Below, piece after piece: positions 1 to 11,861 of a stretch of DNA of 64,000 nt. This stretch comes from Fallopia convolvulus (taxonomy: Eukaryota > Streptophyta > Magnoliopsida > Caryophyllales > Polygonaceae). The translations under genes were made by a program, and so were the position numbers. How positions within the stretch are numbered: position 1 is the first letter of the stretch; each line of letters opens with the position of its first letter. Below the pieces are notes generated by a model. It searched no databases and was not told the origin of the DNA. It worked only from the letters and a program-made list of their open reading frames with translations. The stretch spans positions 49,340,825 to 49,404,824 of the forward strand of contig OZ024726.1 of the NCBI GenBank assembly GCA_964016875.1. The letters run 5' to 3'.

Positions 1-1400
1 TAAGTTTGGAAAGCATAGGCACCCAAAAACCCTTGTAAAGGGGAGAACAATTGTAAAGTAGATGGGTGGGAGTAAGATTGCTGAGATTAGGAGAGGGTAA
101 AATGTTGAGAAGGTAAGTGGATAAAGTGACCGCGAAAGGCAAAAAACGGGCAGGAACGGACACATGGAAAAGCACCATACGGACCATATTGGTAATAGTT
201 CTAATGACACGTTCGGCTTTGCCATTTTGGGAGGACGTGAAAGGACATGAAAACCGAAACATAATCCCGTGTTTTTGAAAGAATGAATGGAACTCGTGAT
301 TGTCAAATTCCCTTCCGTTATCACATTGAAAGGCTTTTATGGGACAATTAAATTGAGTACGCACATATTGATGGAATTTAACGAATTGAGCATACACTTG
401 AGACTTGAATTTAAGTGGATAAACCCATACAAAATGCGAATAATCATCAAGAAATACAAGGAAATATTTGTGACCATTAGAACTAACAATAGGAGAGATC
501 CATACATCACTGTGAATTAAATGAAAAGGAGCAACATAAATGGTCTTAGACGAAACAAAAGGTAAACGAGTATGCTTCCCAAGTTGACAAGAGCGACAAA
601 GTGAGGAGTCATACATTTTATTGCAACTAGACAAGACAGATTTCCTAAGTAAGTTAAAAATGGGTGCGCCCGGGTGACCACAACGAGCGTGCAAGGTAGA
701 TGACGACTCAACGAAAAGGGAGATAGGACTGGAGGAGGTTATGCGATAAAGCTCGCCGGATCTATTACATCTCATTTGAGGATTGCTAGTTTGAAGATCC
801 TTCACACTAAAACCATTAGGGTCAAATTCCACAGAGACATTGTTATCAGTTGTAAACTTACGAACAGAAACAAGGTTTTTAATTAGGTTTGGGGCTATAA
901 GAACATTTTTGAGGTGGAAAGGTTGGTTTGACGTGGGAATAAGGGCATTGCCATAACCCGCAGTTGGAATGTGATTACCATTTCCGACAATAATAGAAGA
1001 AGAATTGCTCTTAGAAGTAAGGGATGAGAGTATACCTGGGTGGTTGGCCATGTGAGACGACGCACCGGTGTGCATCACCCAAGTCGAGTCCGGCGGATAT
1101 AGAGTCATCGTGTTGAATGATTGCATCAAATCAGTAGTTGGCATATATCCACTCGGGTCGGAATAAACAGTGTGTGCCTGCTGTGAAGGGCGAGGAGCGG
1201 GGCCGAGTATACCTTGTCCGGGGATAGATGGGAACGGACATGGGGCCTGATTCCATACGTCGTAGGGCCATTGAGGTTGTTGCTGCTGGTTCGGAATAGG
1301 AACCCAACCGATCGGGGTACGCTGAAACTTGACAGGCTCCGAAGAATTGTTGCGCCCGCGGCCCTCGCGGTCACGCCCGCGGCCCTGTCGTGACCGCCGA
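1..1400 (-). pseudogene. Copia pol fragment: protease and integrase
   Basis: The minus-strand frame contains the protease signature region near 1060-1090, a gag-pre-integrase segment with zinc-binding Cys/His residues near 580-700, and the integrase core: first Asp in 'HSDVW', second in 'QCDNGREF', Glu in 'SQNGKAER'. It runs to the left edge. The protease tripeptide, normally DTG, reads HTG (codon CAC at about 1070-1072), which should abolish aspartic-protease activity. The frame differs from that of gag upstream. Known: Copia pol order is PR-INT-RT-RH. Only PR-INT is inside the window. Confidence 0.8.
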
Positions 1401-1508
1401 AAGCATGCCCGCGCCCACCGTTTTCAGTATTGGCTGGCGACGACAGCGTTTTCTCGGGCTTTTGAGGCGGGGGGTTGGCGTTAGCAGCGAGCGCCTTGGA
1501 GTCAGCAG

Positions 1509-2257
1509 CTAGGGGGCGTCGCGCTTTTCGCGGCGCGTCTCCTCGAGAAGGATCATCGATCGGGCTTTAGCAAAATCTAGCAGCGGATTCTGTTGTTGAA
1601 TGAAACTAGCAACATTGTCGAATTCGGCAGAGAGACCCGAAATCAATTGAATAACCATTTGACGTTGTGACAGTGGAGAGTCAACATTAGAGAGTTGATT
1701 AGAGATGTCTTTGAGATGCTGACAGTAAGCAGACACAGACGGAAACAATTCTAGACGACAACGAGAGAATTCATTCTGAAGATAGACCGCCCGAGAAGCT
1801 TTGTTATCCTGAAAAATATCCTGTAATCTTTTCCAAGCAGCCATAGCAGTGGAGTTGGACTCCAGAATTGTCAGCAGAAGATCAGATGAGATCGTGGAAT
1901 AGATCCACTGTAGCAGAACGGCGTCTAACTGATTCCAGAGAGCATCGTCAACTTCAGTAGGCCGAGGCACCGAGGGATCGATGTGATCAAAGACCCGGTG
2001 TGCCTTGGCAGCGACCCGAAACAACTCCGCCCAAGAGTTGTACTTGGTATTTGTGACATCCAAGACAAGCGGAATCAAGTTTTTGATATTTGAAACAATA
2101 AGAGCGGAGTGAAATAAATTTTTGGAAGAAGACGAGGAGGAGGCGGAAGCATCATAATTGAGAGACTGAACCTGAGACACGACGACGGCGGGGGCGTCTG
2201 TTGGACAACAGGGGGAGTTTTGTTACCGTCAGCGTTCTTGTCGATCTCGTCACCCAT
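1509..2257 (-). pseudogene. Copia gag (UBN2-type capsid), start region frameshifted
   Basis: A 223-codon frame ends at 1509 and reads as a typical Copia gag: an N-terminal region resembling the Copia gag-leader family, then the UBN2-type capsid with the 'W..LD..LLQWI' and 'AW..L' helices and a C-terminal 'LLEETRRE' segment. The plausible ATG at 2257 opens a different frame (MGDEID...) that meets the capsid frame near 2180 only through a one-base shift. The downstream region (1380-1510) shifts again before protease. I read this as a defective gag. Confidence 0.75.
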
Positions 2258-2456
2258 TGTAGAGGCGACAAAAAAAGAGGTTGTTTTAGAGAGGGATGGC
2301 GGTGCCGAGGGGAACGACGCAGAGGGCGGGCACCAAAACGTCTCAAGGACGGATCGGAGGAGTGGTTGGGCGTTGCACGCTAACGGAGAGCGGCGGTGGA
2401 AGGTGCTGCCGAGGAGAGGAGAGGCGGCGCAGGAGGGGGGTTTAAGGTTAGGTAAA

Positions 2457-2470
2457 GGCTCGTGATACCA
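2457..2470 (-). other. Primer-binding site (initiator-Met tRNA type)
   Basis: Minus strand reads TGGTATCACGAGCC immediately inside the LTR. It matches the 3' end of plant initiator-methionine tRNA (TGGTATCA core), as is usual for plant Copia elements. Confidence 0.75.
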
Positions 2471-2597
2471 TGTTAGAGTGTGAATTCCCCTTAGGGTTGC
2501 CTCTGTAATGATTACCAATACATAAGAGTTACAAACTTGCCATGCAAGCTAGGGTTACAAGCATATACAAAATACAATATAATAATATACGCTATCA
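2471..2597 (-). repeat. 5' LTR of the truncated Copia element (127 bp)
   Basis: On the plus strand the block starts TGTTAGAG and ends GCTATCA, giving TG...CA termini on either strand. The inner end abuts the primer-binding site directly. It is short for a Copia LTR. The outer boundary rests only on the CA terminus because the partner LTR is out of the window. Confidence 0.7.
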
Positions 2598-3089
2598 GTA
2601 TTTGCTATAAATTCATTCATTTTTTAATTTAAAGAAAAAGTTTTATCTATATCTTTTATTTTTTGCAAAAAAGTTTTATGTTGTGTAAACTTGCAAGCCA
2701 AAAAAATACGAGTATTCATATCTAGACCTATTAATTGAGTCGGGTCGGCTCGGACAATTTTGAATTCGGTCATTTCGAGTTCGATTTCATTATAGGTCAC
2801 CGTACACTTTTTTACTTGCATGATATCACTTATTTTCAACAAATTTCACAAAAAAAAATGTCGAAGTTTCTCATCAATCACCCTAAAGAGTAAAGAGTAA
2901 AGATAGAGTACCATCATAATTTTCTGGTAATAGAGATGATTTTGGTTGCATGCTACTTTCGTGCCCTTTCTGTGATGTAGACCCTTTACCACACTGATGG
3001 GAAATAAACGCATCAAAACCACGTTCACCACCTCCTACTTTTTAGACGGACTAATAATTTCTTCAATTTGGGGTCATTTTCATTCATTA
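2598..3089. other. Non-coding spacer
   Basis: AT-rich sequence between the Copia LTR and the Stowaway MITE. Only short chance ORFs are present. I see no RNA gene or promoter I can support. Confidence 0.6.
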
Positions 3090-3091
3090 TA

Positions 3092-3386
3092 CTCCATCCG
3101 TTTCACAATTTAAGGATTTTTACAACTTCACACATACTATATTAAGACAAGTTTAAAGTGAAATTGATGAGATTTTATTTTTTGTGTACAAAATTAATAT
3201 GAGATAAAATCATATAATATCACTTAATGTGTGACATTTTTTAGTATTTATAAGTACATTGGAACTAGAAATACATTAATTAAATGTTATTTTTGATAAG
3301 TTTTAATATTAATTAATTAAAAGGAGATTTACATTGTGAAATAAGATTTTAAGATAAAAAGGACATATATTGTGAAAAGGATGTAG
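3092..3386. mobile_element. Stowaway-type MITE (Tc1/mariner superfamily), 295 bp
   Basis: The left end CTCCATCCGTTTCACAAT and the inverted right end CTACATCCTTTTCACAAT match at 16 of 18 positions. TA dinucleotides flank it at 3090-3091 and 3387-3388, as expected of Tc1/mariner target duplication. The consensus plant Stowaway end starts CTCC(A/C)TCCG. No coding capacity. Confidence 0.85.
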
Positions 3387-3388
3387 TA

Positions 3389-4356
3389 TAGTTTTTCTCT
3401 TGTGGAAAATTTGTGGAAATATTGGCAATCGTCCTCCTCGATCTGTTTTAATGGACTATGGACCACAATAAATGAGTTCAAATGTTGAACGTGGGATAAA
3501 TTATTCCCTAGCTCATAAATCTCAAAGTGGTACGGTTTATCTTCTTTGTTCGAATTTAAAACCTTTACTACCAAAATCAGCAATTTTTCCAAAATTTAAG
3601 TTCCTATAATCTAGTTCGTACATGTACAAGTATAAGGTCGGATTAATTATTTTTTTATGCAGTATCATAAGTATGAGATCCTTCTTCATTAACATAAATA
3701 AATGATCATCCTCATTTTTCTATTGTTAACTTTATATCCATACAATTGTTGTCACATAAAAATAAGTTTGTTATCCAACTTTAAAGGCCAAAGTTTGGAG
3801 ATTGCATATTTCATTCTACCTAATACAGTACTATATATTGTTACCAAATTATCTCTTCCCTAAAAAAACAATTTATCTTATTATCACGGCTTTGAATTTA
3901 TTTTATAAATTGTTTTCTCTTTTGCAGACGTGATTGATATAAGATTGATGATGACCCCAATAGCTACTCAATTTTCTTTTTGAGGGAGAAAAACTTTTGT
4001 TTAATTTATTTCATAAAATGAGCTCCAAAATAATCCATAGATGCATGTATCAAGTGCATATGGGTTAGATACTTAGATCAGATGTCTTTCACATGCGTCG
4101 TCGATCCCTTTGTTTTTTAGGCGACAATAAATCCGTTGAAAATGACCGCATATCCTAACACTTACACTCAGGTCGAGTTAAAGGAAAGTGAAACGCTAAA
4201 CTCAACGATCAACATAAATAAGGAAAGACAAGACATCTATGTTTGAGAATTTTGATGGTTTTAAACTTAAAAGTAAGTTTACGATATTGATTATTTTCTT
4301 AGGCCCTAGACATGTGAGAAGTTACGAACATACGAATATTGACATAATGAAAAAAT
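3389..4356. other. Non-coding AT-rich spacer
   Basis: No ORF or repeat structure I can support. One 87-codon minus-strand ORF at 3329-3592 overlaps the MITE end and has no recognisable features. Confidence 0.5.
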
Positions 4357-4963
4357 TGTTAGAATATCACTTCGGGATTTAATGGTTCCAAACATGAGTG
4401 AAGTCACCGATATATTTTGAGAGAAGATTGTATATTTAGATTTATATTATCTTCCTTAAAAGAATAGGAACTTAGGAAGTAATATATCTCTAAACCATAG
4501 AGTACTAGCTTATATATTTCATGGCTATTAGGTAAGAAGTGTGCGTTAGTATTTCATATTTTGAGAAGAAGAAAAAGAACTAGCGTACATTGCATAATTT
4601 GAAAGAGAGTGTTTTGGTGTGTTCTTAGTGTATTTGAGAAGAGAGAATTTAGAGAGGCTTTAGCATTGTTTTAGAGTGAGAGTAAGGCTTCTCAAAGAGT
4701 AAACGAGTGTCGGTCTACAAAGGAGGTATATTAGTCAATTATTGGGTTGTTCGATCTTGTCAATATACTCAAGAGATCAATAAAGCAAGCTACAACTTTT
4801 AATCCGGCCAAGCGAGAACTTGGTTTTCGCTTAGTTAACTAAGATGGTTGGTTAATTAAGTGTTCCACTATAAAAACCGATGAATCTGAGTAGATTTCTT
4901 GTTAAGTTTATTTTCATTGTGTGTTTCAAGCTCGATGACTTCTAAGTACTAATAATCCAAAAA
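4357..4963 (+). repeat. Putative 5' LTR of the decayed Copia
   Basis: It starts TGTTAGAATATC and ends just before the primer-binding site at about 4964-4976 (TTGGTATCATAGC). The exact 3' end is uncertain because the terminal CA appears mutated (…AATCCAAAA). No partner LTR was found to confirm it. Confidence 0.5.
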
Positions 4964-5545
4964 TTGGTATCATAGCTAAGGCTCTAGATTTTACTTTAGT
5001 ACTTATTGTTTGCAGGAAAGATGAATAAGTCAATCATTTTATTGAACATTGAGAAAGCCTTCAATTTGGTCCAAGTTGAAGAAGAGGTTAGCCATGTTGT
5101 AAAGATGTTCCTCTCATAAACGGAGCCATGATGAAGCTTTAGACTCGGAAAGGTTCATGCAAGGTCTTTGATGAGAAGAAAGATTGGGCGGGTCAAGGAA
5201 CCCCTCAAAAGTTGTCCAACATTCAAGCCATGCTAGCACCCAAAACACAGGCTCAACCAATGCAAAGTTTGGAACCAACTTTGATGGGACAAATTAGGGT
5301 CAATAATCTTATGTTTAATAGCTGAGGGTGACAAAATAGAACCCGATGTTAGTAAAATACTAAATTGATTTCTTTGTTGATTTGAAAAACAAATATAAAA
5401 ATTAGTTAATTAATCTCATTAAGAAGATCGGGAAAGAAAATTGTGATCTAAATGAAAAACTTGAGGAAAAATATGATATAATCTCTACCTTGATTGATGA
5501 AAGCAACGTTTGGTATGAAAAAGTCGTTAATTTGGAGGTTGTATT

Positions 5546-5734
5546 TCAGAAGATTTCAATATGAAATCATGATCATGAAAAACACAGAGAGAAACGGAGA
5601 AGAAAGAGGAATCTCATTTCATTCACTCTCATTAGCTCAAAAAATTACATCTGTAGCCTTCTAACCCTTATTTATATCAACTAGTCAACTAGTCTGTTAC
5701 ACACTTCTGTTACACGCTTTATAACTAACTCACA
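5546..5734 (-). repeat. 3' LTR of nested Copia (189 bp)
   Basis: It matches 10269-10457 except at four positions, including the terminal dinucleotide: this copy begins TC where the partner begins TG (plus strand). It ends TAACTCACA and is preceded by the target copy GTATT. Confidence 0.93.
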
Positions 5735-5742
5735 CCCCCTCC

Positions 5743-7893
5743 TCAAGTTGGACTAGGAAGTGAGCTTACAAGGCCTAACTTGTCACACAAGAACTTATGT
5801 TGCAATTCACCTAATGGCTTTGTCAACAAATCAGCTAGCTGTAAAGAAGATTTTACATGTGAAGTACAAAGGAAACCTTCTTGTAATTTGTCTCTAACAT
5901 ACTGACAATCTATCTTTAAATGTTTGGTCCTCTCATGGAAGACCGGGTTAGAGGCTATATGAAGAGCATCTTTGTTATCACAAAATAAGGGTATGGGAAG
6001 AGGAACTGGATGCTGAAAATCGTGCATTAAGCTGTCCAACCAAACCAATTCACTGGCTGTTTTAGACATTGCTCTGTATTCTGCTTCAGCAAAAGATTTA
6101 GAAACTGTCTTTTGTTTCTTTGTCTTCCATGACACTAAGGAAGAACCCATAAAGACACAATACCCCGTTAAAGACCTTCCATTGAATACACATGTTCCCC
6201 AATCAGCGTCGCAGAAGGCAATAAGAGCAAGCTGAGATGTAGAAGGATAATAAAGACCAAAATCAATGGTGCCTTGTAAATACCTTACTACATGAAGGGC
6301 AGCCTGCATATGAGGTGATCGAGGAGCACTCAGAAATTGACTGAGGTGTTGAACAACATACGAGATATCATGTCGAGACAAATTGAGATATAACAATCGG
6401 CCAACCAATCTTCTGTATGTTTCAGGTTCTTTTAACAAATCACCATCATCAATTGACAATCTCAGACCACGAGGTAATGGAAAAGCAGCTGGCTTTGAAT
6501 TCAACATATTAGTATCTTGTAATATGTCAAGAACATACTTCCTCTGATTAAGCAACATCCCTGAATCTGTACGAGACACTTCCAAGCCCAGAAAGTACCT
6601 TATCAAGCCAAGATCTTTAATTGTGAATGCAGTATGCAAAGATGCTTTTACTGAAGCAATAATAGCATCATCATCACCTGTCAATATCAGATCATCAACG
6701 TATACTAAAGCAACAACAATACCTTTCTCAACCTTCATAACAAATAAGGAGTAATCATAATGAGACTGTTGAAATCCCAGACTCTGAAGATGCTTTGTTA
6801 ACTCCAAATTCCATTGTCGGGAAGCTTGTTTAAGGCCGTATAATGAACGAGTTAACTTGCAAACTTGTCCAGGAAGTGCCTTAGTATAACCAGGAGGTGG
6901 ACTCATAAAAACTTCCTCAGCCAAATAACCATGCAAAAATGCATTGTTAATATCAAGTTGATACACAGACCAGTTTTTGGTAGTTGCAAGAGCCAAGAAT
7001 AAACGTACTGTAGTAAACTTGGCTACATGAGAAAAAGTATCTTTATAATCTTTGTCATATACTTGATTGAACCCTTTAGCCACTAGCCTAGCCTTGTATC
7101 TTTCGACGGAACCATTAGGCCTAAACTTGATCTTAAACACCCATTTACACCCGATTGCTTGTTTACCCTCAGGAAGAGAAGTAAGAAACCAGGTCTGGTT
7201 TTGTTCTAGAGCAGTCAACTCTTTATCCACGGCTTCAACCCACAAAGGATCCTTCTTAGCTTGAGAATATGTGGAGGGTTCTTTAATGGATAATACTTGA
7301 GCTAAAGAAGCAACATAATCTGGAGTATAATGAGACAAATTACCCAGTTTTGTGGCAAGGAAGGATTGAGAAACATCATCAGAAGAAGATAAAGTAGGAC
7401 AATGAAAATCTTTGAATTTATGAGGTTTTGTATGAATCCGAGATGATCTTCTTAAAGAAGGAAAATCATCAGGAGACTCAATATTAAAAGAGGTTGTGGA
7501 TGGTTGGGAAAAAAAATGTGGTTCAAGTGAAGTATGACCATAAGAATTATGATCAGACTCGGAAATGACAGGTGAAGAAATTGGTAAAACAGAATGGTTT
7601 GATGATGTATTAGGTAGAACAAATTCTGAAGTAGATGTAGGTACATCAATAGGTGGGTGAGAAATAGGAAAATCGGTGCTTGGTGAGACAATGGGAAGGG
7701 AAACATGAGGATTTGATGTAAGAGTAGAGTCCGAATTTTCAGGAGACTCAATAATAGAGTTTGAAGATTTATAAGGAAAAATACCTTCATGAAACACCAC
7801 TTCCCTGCTCACAAAAACTTGCTTTGTCTCTAAATCAAAAACTTTGAAAGCTTTTTGTCCTAGAGGATAAGTGGATAACCAAGAAAAATGCAC
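5743..7893 (-). pseudogene. Copia reverse transcriptase-RNase H of the nested element
   Basis: A 716-codon frame has a Ser/Pro-rich linker (about 30-160), RVT_2-type reverse transcriptase from about residue 240 (KWVFKIKF...), catalytic YVDD near residue 400, and Copia RNase H (DADWGTC, ...SKSFAEAEYRAM..., CDNKDALHIASNPVFHERTKH). It ends inside the polypurine tract next to the 3' LTR. The frame itself is uninterrupted. It is separated from integrase by a frameshift, so it counts as part of a broken polyprotein. Confidence 0.92.
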
Positions 7894-8591
7894 TTCTTGG
7901 CCTTAGGAGCAAATTTATCACGAGGACCCTTTTGTACCATAGCAAAACATTGACAACCTATTATTCTTAGAGCATCATAATCAGGAGGATTAGAATGAAG
8001 AACCTCATATGGAGTTTTCCAGTCAAGTATAGAAGATGGCATTAGATTGATCAGATGAGCAGCCTCAAGTATACAGTCTCCCCAGAATTGCAATGGCAAA
8101 CCAGCATGAAACCTTAAAGCTTTGGCAGTCTCAACTAGATGTCGATGTTTCCTTTCCACTCGACCATTTTGTTGAGGAGAATAAGGAGCTGATTTTTTAT
8201 GAACAATACCTTTTCTAGACAAAAAATCAGTAAAGCTATGTTGCAAGAATTCCATTCCATTATCACTCCTTACTGTTTTGACTTTGCAATTAAACTGAGT
8301 CTCAACATAAGTAATAAAGGCAGTAAGGATGGAAAAAACTTGTTGTTTACTATGCAGAAGATGAGTCCAAGTTCCTCTACTATGATCATCAACCACAGTC
8401 AAAAAATAGCTAGCACTAGACATAGAAGGTTTCCTATATGGTCCCCAAAGATCTACATGGATCAACTCAAAGTTGTGCTTAGCTATAGACTCACTTCTAG
8501 GAAAGACTTGCTTATGTTGTTTAGCCATGACACAAGCATCACAAACAAAAGTACTCGGATCAACAGATTTACAATCAAAGATGTGCTTCAA
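7860..8591 (-). pseudogene. Copia integrase of the nested element
   Basis: A 243-codon minus frame starts in the zinc-binding region ('CDACVMAKQHK'). It carries the DDE core: Asp in 'HVDLWGPY', Asp in 'VRSDNGMEF', Glu in 'QQNGRVERKHR'. A C-terminal 'YPLIL' leads to a frame change at about 7870-7893 into the RT frame. The upstream join with protease is also out of frame. Confidence 0.88.
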
Positions 8592-8846
8592 CTTTGAACA
8601 AGAAGCATTCTTGCATGAAAGAGAGCAAGATCATTACAACTTTTATTCACTAGAGACAAATGTTTATAACAAACTGAATTCCCAACAGAACCTCCAGCAG
8701 CCAGACTTCTTTACAGTCCTCCAACCCTTTTTCCAGTGAAGAGCACTTGACCACTTTCATGGTCTTGAAATTTGCAAGAAAACTTATCAAAGATGACATC
8801 CATATTATTGTCATCTATGAATTTGCCAACAGACAATAGATTCTGT

Positions 8847-10180
8847 TTAAACTCTGGGATTAACAGAACATCCTTTAAAAAAAACTTTGTTGCTCAACTG
8901 AATAGATCCAGTTTGATAAACTAATTTACTTGTGCCATCTGGTAAACAAACATTAATAGGCCGTGTTAACTGTATTCTATTTTTGAGCAAAGTATCATCA
9001 CAAGTCATGTGATCTGATGCTCCTGTGTCAATTATCCAGTCAACTGTATCAACATTCTGGAAAGAAGAAAAAACCATGGAAGATTGTGTACCTGAAAATC
9101 CTCCCAAAGATGAGTTGGCTGGACCCTTGCCCTTTAGCAAGCGAATCAACTCTTGACAAGTAGCAGCAACAGACGGATCAATAGCTTGAGTAGAAGATGA
9201 TCCTTCCTCAGTGTTCTCCAGAGGAGTATTCTGAATCTCTGACATATTTGCAGTAGATTGACCACCTTCTTTGCCTTTCTTTCCCTGGTACCAATTTGGA
9301 TACCCCACGATCTTGAAACAATTCTCCACCAGATGCCCTTTCGTATTATAATAAGTGCTGAATTTCTTGGCTTTCTCTTCTGCTTTTGCCTTCTTGAAAT
9401 CTTTAAAATCCTTCTTGTCGCCATTAACCTTGTTAACAGCCAACGCACTGGACTCTTTAGACAGATCAGGCACACTTGTAAGCTTCTTTTGTTGCTCGAC
9501 TTGCTGGACCAAATAATACCCCTTATTGATCGTAGGAAACGGATCCATACTCAGAATGTTGTTGGCAACTCCATCGAATCCAGAATTTAGTCCTAGCAAG
9601 AACTGCATCAATTTGTTCGTGCTTTCAAGATCCAGCAATTTCTGAACTAGGTTACAAGTACACTTTCGGCAAACACAATCAGGTAGCCCTTCAATACTCT
9701 GAATTTCATCCCAGACTCGCTTCAATTTACCATAGTATTCAGCAATTGACAGATTACCTTGCGAGATGTTACTCAGATTGCACTTTAGCTGGAATATCAG
9801 TGGTCCATTTGTCTGGCCAAAACGCTCCAAGATCTCGTCCCAAAGCTCCTTTGCTGAATTAACATACATGAATCCATCTGAATAGCTAGCATTCATTGAA
9901 TTGATGATCCAGCACCGGATCATGAAATCGCACCTAATCCAGCATTGAAAATCATCGTTCCACGATCTGGTACCGGAAGCGAACCATCGATAAAGCATAG
10001 CTTGTTTTTCGCACCCAGCGCCATGCGAATCCCATGGCTCCAGCTCAAGAAATTCTTTCCATTAAAGACATTGATCACTAATTGCGATCCAGGAATGTCT
10101 GAATTAGAAAAAAATAGAGGATCTCCAGTTTTAGGTTCACCATCGGACTTGGAACTCACCGAATTCTCTGGATCTCCCAT
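8847..10180 (-). pseudogene. Copia gag-protease of the nested element, frameshifted
   Basis: A start (MGDPENSV...) at 10180 leads into the typical Copia gag N-terminus ('NGKNFLSWSHGIRMALGAKNK'-like region). The frame shifts near 9950 into a 383-codon frame holding the capsid domain, a basic linker, a degenerate zinc knuckle and protease (DTGASDHM). The knuckle keeps its His and last Cys, but the first two Cys are Ser and Tyr. The frame ends at 8847 after an A-run near 8876-8884, where a one-base slip takes it out of the integrase frame. Confidence 0.85.
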
Positions 10181-10268
10181 CGCTCGTAAAGGAAAACAAT
10201 TTTGAGGAATCAAATCGAAGAAGAAATGCGGAAGAATGAAAGATCAAGAGCCTTGCGCTCTAATACCA

Positions 10269-10457
10269 TGAGAAGATTTCAATATGAAATCATGATCAGG
10301 AAAAACACAGAGAGAAACGGAGAAGAAAGGGGAATCTCATTTCATTCACTCTCATTAGCTCAAAAAATTACATCTGTAGCCTTCTAACCCTTATTTATAT
10401 CAACTAGTCAACTAGTCTGTTACACACTTCTATTACACGCTTTATAACTAACTCACA
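10269..10457 (-). repeat. 5' LTR of nested Copia (189 bp)
   Basis: Plus-strand ends are TGAGAAGATT and AACTCACA. It is followed by the target copy GTATT at 10458-10462. The primer-binding site lies on its inner side at 10255-10268. Confidence 0.93.
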
Positions 10458-10462
10458 GTATT

Positions 10463-11861
10463 GTCTTCTTCTTCAAAAGTTTGTGATTCTTACATTGAGT
10501 TAGAAGAGGAAAACCGTGCTCTAGGAACCGAGATTAAAACTCTTGAATTTGATCTTTTAATCCTAAAGTTGAGTAATGCTAAGCTTTTCTATTGACCTAA
10601 AGAATGAGAAGAAAACTTTTGAGTGGAGGTTTGATAAGGAACCAACAAGGAAAAGGGTCAATGACAAGGTACAACTTATTGTTATAACAAAAGTTGTAAA
10701 GCTTTAGTGACTACAATAAGCACATGGAGGCAAATGTAAGTTCTCTTGAGCATAACATCTCTACTAATTTATCTTGTTTTAAAGGGTACAAGATGTACAA
10801 GACGTGGGTGAAACAAGCTAGAGGAAACAAGTCGACTACTCAAGGTCATCAACATCCCAAAGTAGAATCAAGTGCACATGGATCACGAACTCCACATCTA
10901 AAGGTAAAGCTCAAACAAGATCAAGGGAAATGGAAGAGTGTGGACACTATGCTTTCAAGGGTGATCAAAGGTTTTCTAGATCAAAGAACAAAATTTGTGA
11001 CCCCATGTAGTGCAAGAATTAGGAAGAGGTATGTTTCCTAACTCTCAATGTGGCCGATATGCGGTGAAGTAGGCCACTTTAAGCATAATTGTCTTATTAG
11101 AATGAAAGTTAATAAACTTACTTATGTTTGGAGACAAAGGTATGTGGGAAATGATGTTAATATGAATTATTATTGTCTCAAACCCATAAAAGCAATGCTT
11201 GTCTGGGTTTTCAAATGCTAATCTCTTATTTATAGGTTAAAGTGAGTGGAATTGCCCATTGTTGATGAATAATATATGCTTGTTCAAGATATTTGAAAAG
11301 AAACTTAAGGAAGTTCATCTCACTTGTACACATAAAAGGTATCTTGACCTTTGGGAATTAGAGTAGAAGAGAATATTTTGGTATAAAAAGATGTGTGAAC
11401 ATGAATTCTTTCAATTGTTGAGAAAAATTCTCATTGATAAAGACTTGAGTGTAAGTGATCAAACTCAATGAATTTGGAAGAGGAAAAAGTTCAAGAAGGT
11501 TGTTGAATTCGTGAGAGTTGCTAAACTCATGAAACATTCTAAACTCAAGGGGTATGCTAAGCTAATGACATGAAGAAAAACCTAAGAGTTGTGTTAAAGT
11601 GAAAGAAAACACGAGAAGTGATCAAGGGAAATAAATGATTTTGAAGGTTGCCAACCTTAGAAAGTCACAAACTTGTGGAGGATTGCTAATCTTAGAGGAT
11701 ATGTCGAGGACATTGCTAATGATTCGAATGTGCATGATCAAGAAGAGGATGGTGGTGTGTCTATATATGGAGTTTTTTAGGAGACGTGATCAATGTGCTA
11801 ACATATTCACAAAAGCTTTAAATCACGAACCCTTTGATCAATTTCGCATGGAGCTAGGCAG
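10463..11861 (+). pseudogene. Remnant gag and RNase H of the interrupted, decayed Copia
   Basis: After the nested insertion the older element resumes. There is a Lys-rich gag segment (105-codon frame at 10724-11041), a knuckle-like 'CGEVGHFKHNC' near 11050-11090, and the RNase H tail 'QCANIFTKAL...F..FR.ELG' near 11790-11855. Everything between is degenerate with many stops. The RNase H tail directly follows gag-like material, so most of pol was lost by internal deletion. Confidence 0.65.

Larger units (their letters stand above)
1..2597 (-). mobile_element. Ty1/Copia LTR retrotransposon, 5' part, truncated by the window edge
   Basis: The element reads on the minus strand. Its 5' LTR is at 2471-2597, a tRNA primer-binding site follows at 2457-2470, then gag (about 2257-1509), then protease and integrase running off the left edge. 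The gene order gag-protease-integrase is that of Copia. It is not intact: gag has a shifted start, gag and pol are in different frames, and the protease active-site Asp is His. The 3' half (RT, RNase H, 3' LTR) and the second target-site copy lie outside the window, so age and target duplication cannot be judged. Confidence 0.9.
5546..10457 (-). mobile_element. Nearly complete Ty1/Copia retrotransposon (4912 bp), nested
   Basis: Two 189-bp LTRs (5546-5734 and 10269-10457) differ at four positions that I count, about 98% identity. The 5-bp target duplication GTATT is exact (5541-5545 and 10458-10462). The primer-binding site abuts the right LTR (10255-10268, minus TGGTATTAGAGCGC) and a polypurine tract abuts the left LTR (5735-5744, minus GAGGAGGGGG). 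The coding order on the minus strand is gag, protease, integrase, RT, RNase H, which is canonical Copia. The coding part is split by three frameshifts (near 9950, 8880 and 7880), so this copy is non-autonomous though recent. Confidence 0.95.
4357..11861 (+). mobile_element. Decayed Copia-type retrotransposon, interrupted by a younger Copia
   Basis: On the plus strand a putative 5' LTR (about 4357-4963, beginning TGTTAGAATATC) is followed at once by TTGGTATCATAGC, a Met-tRNA primer-binding site, and an ATG at about 5021. Gag-like sequence continues to 5540, is split by the element at 5546-10457, and resumes at 10463. A CCHC knuckle lies near 11050-11095 and the RNase H C-terminus near 11780-11855. 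Frames are broken throughout. The 3' LTR is missing: sequence similarity stops at about 11861, where unrelated GC-rich sequence begins. RT and integrase are largely deleted. Confidence 0.75.
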
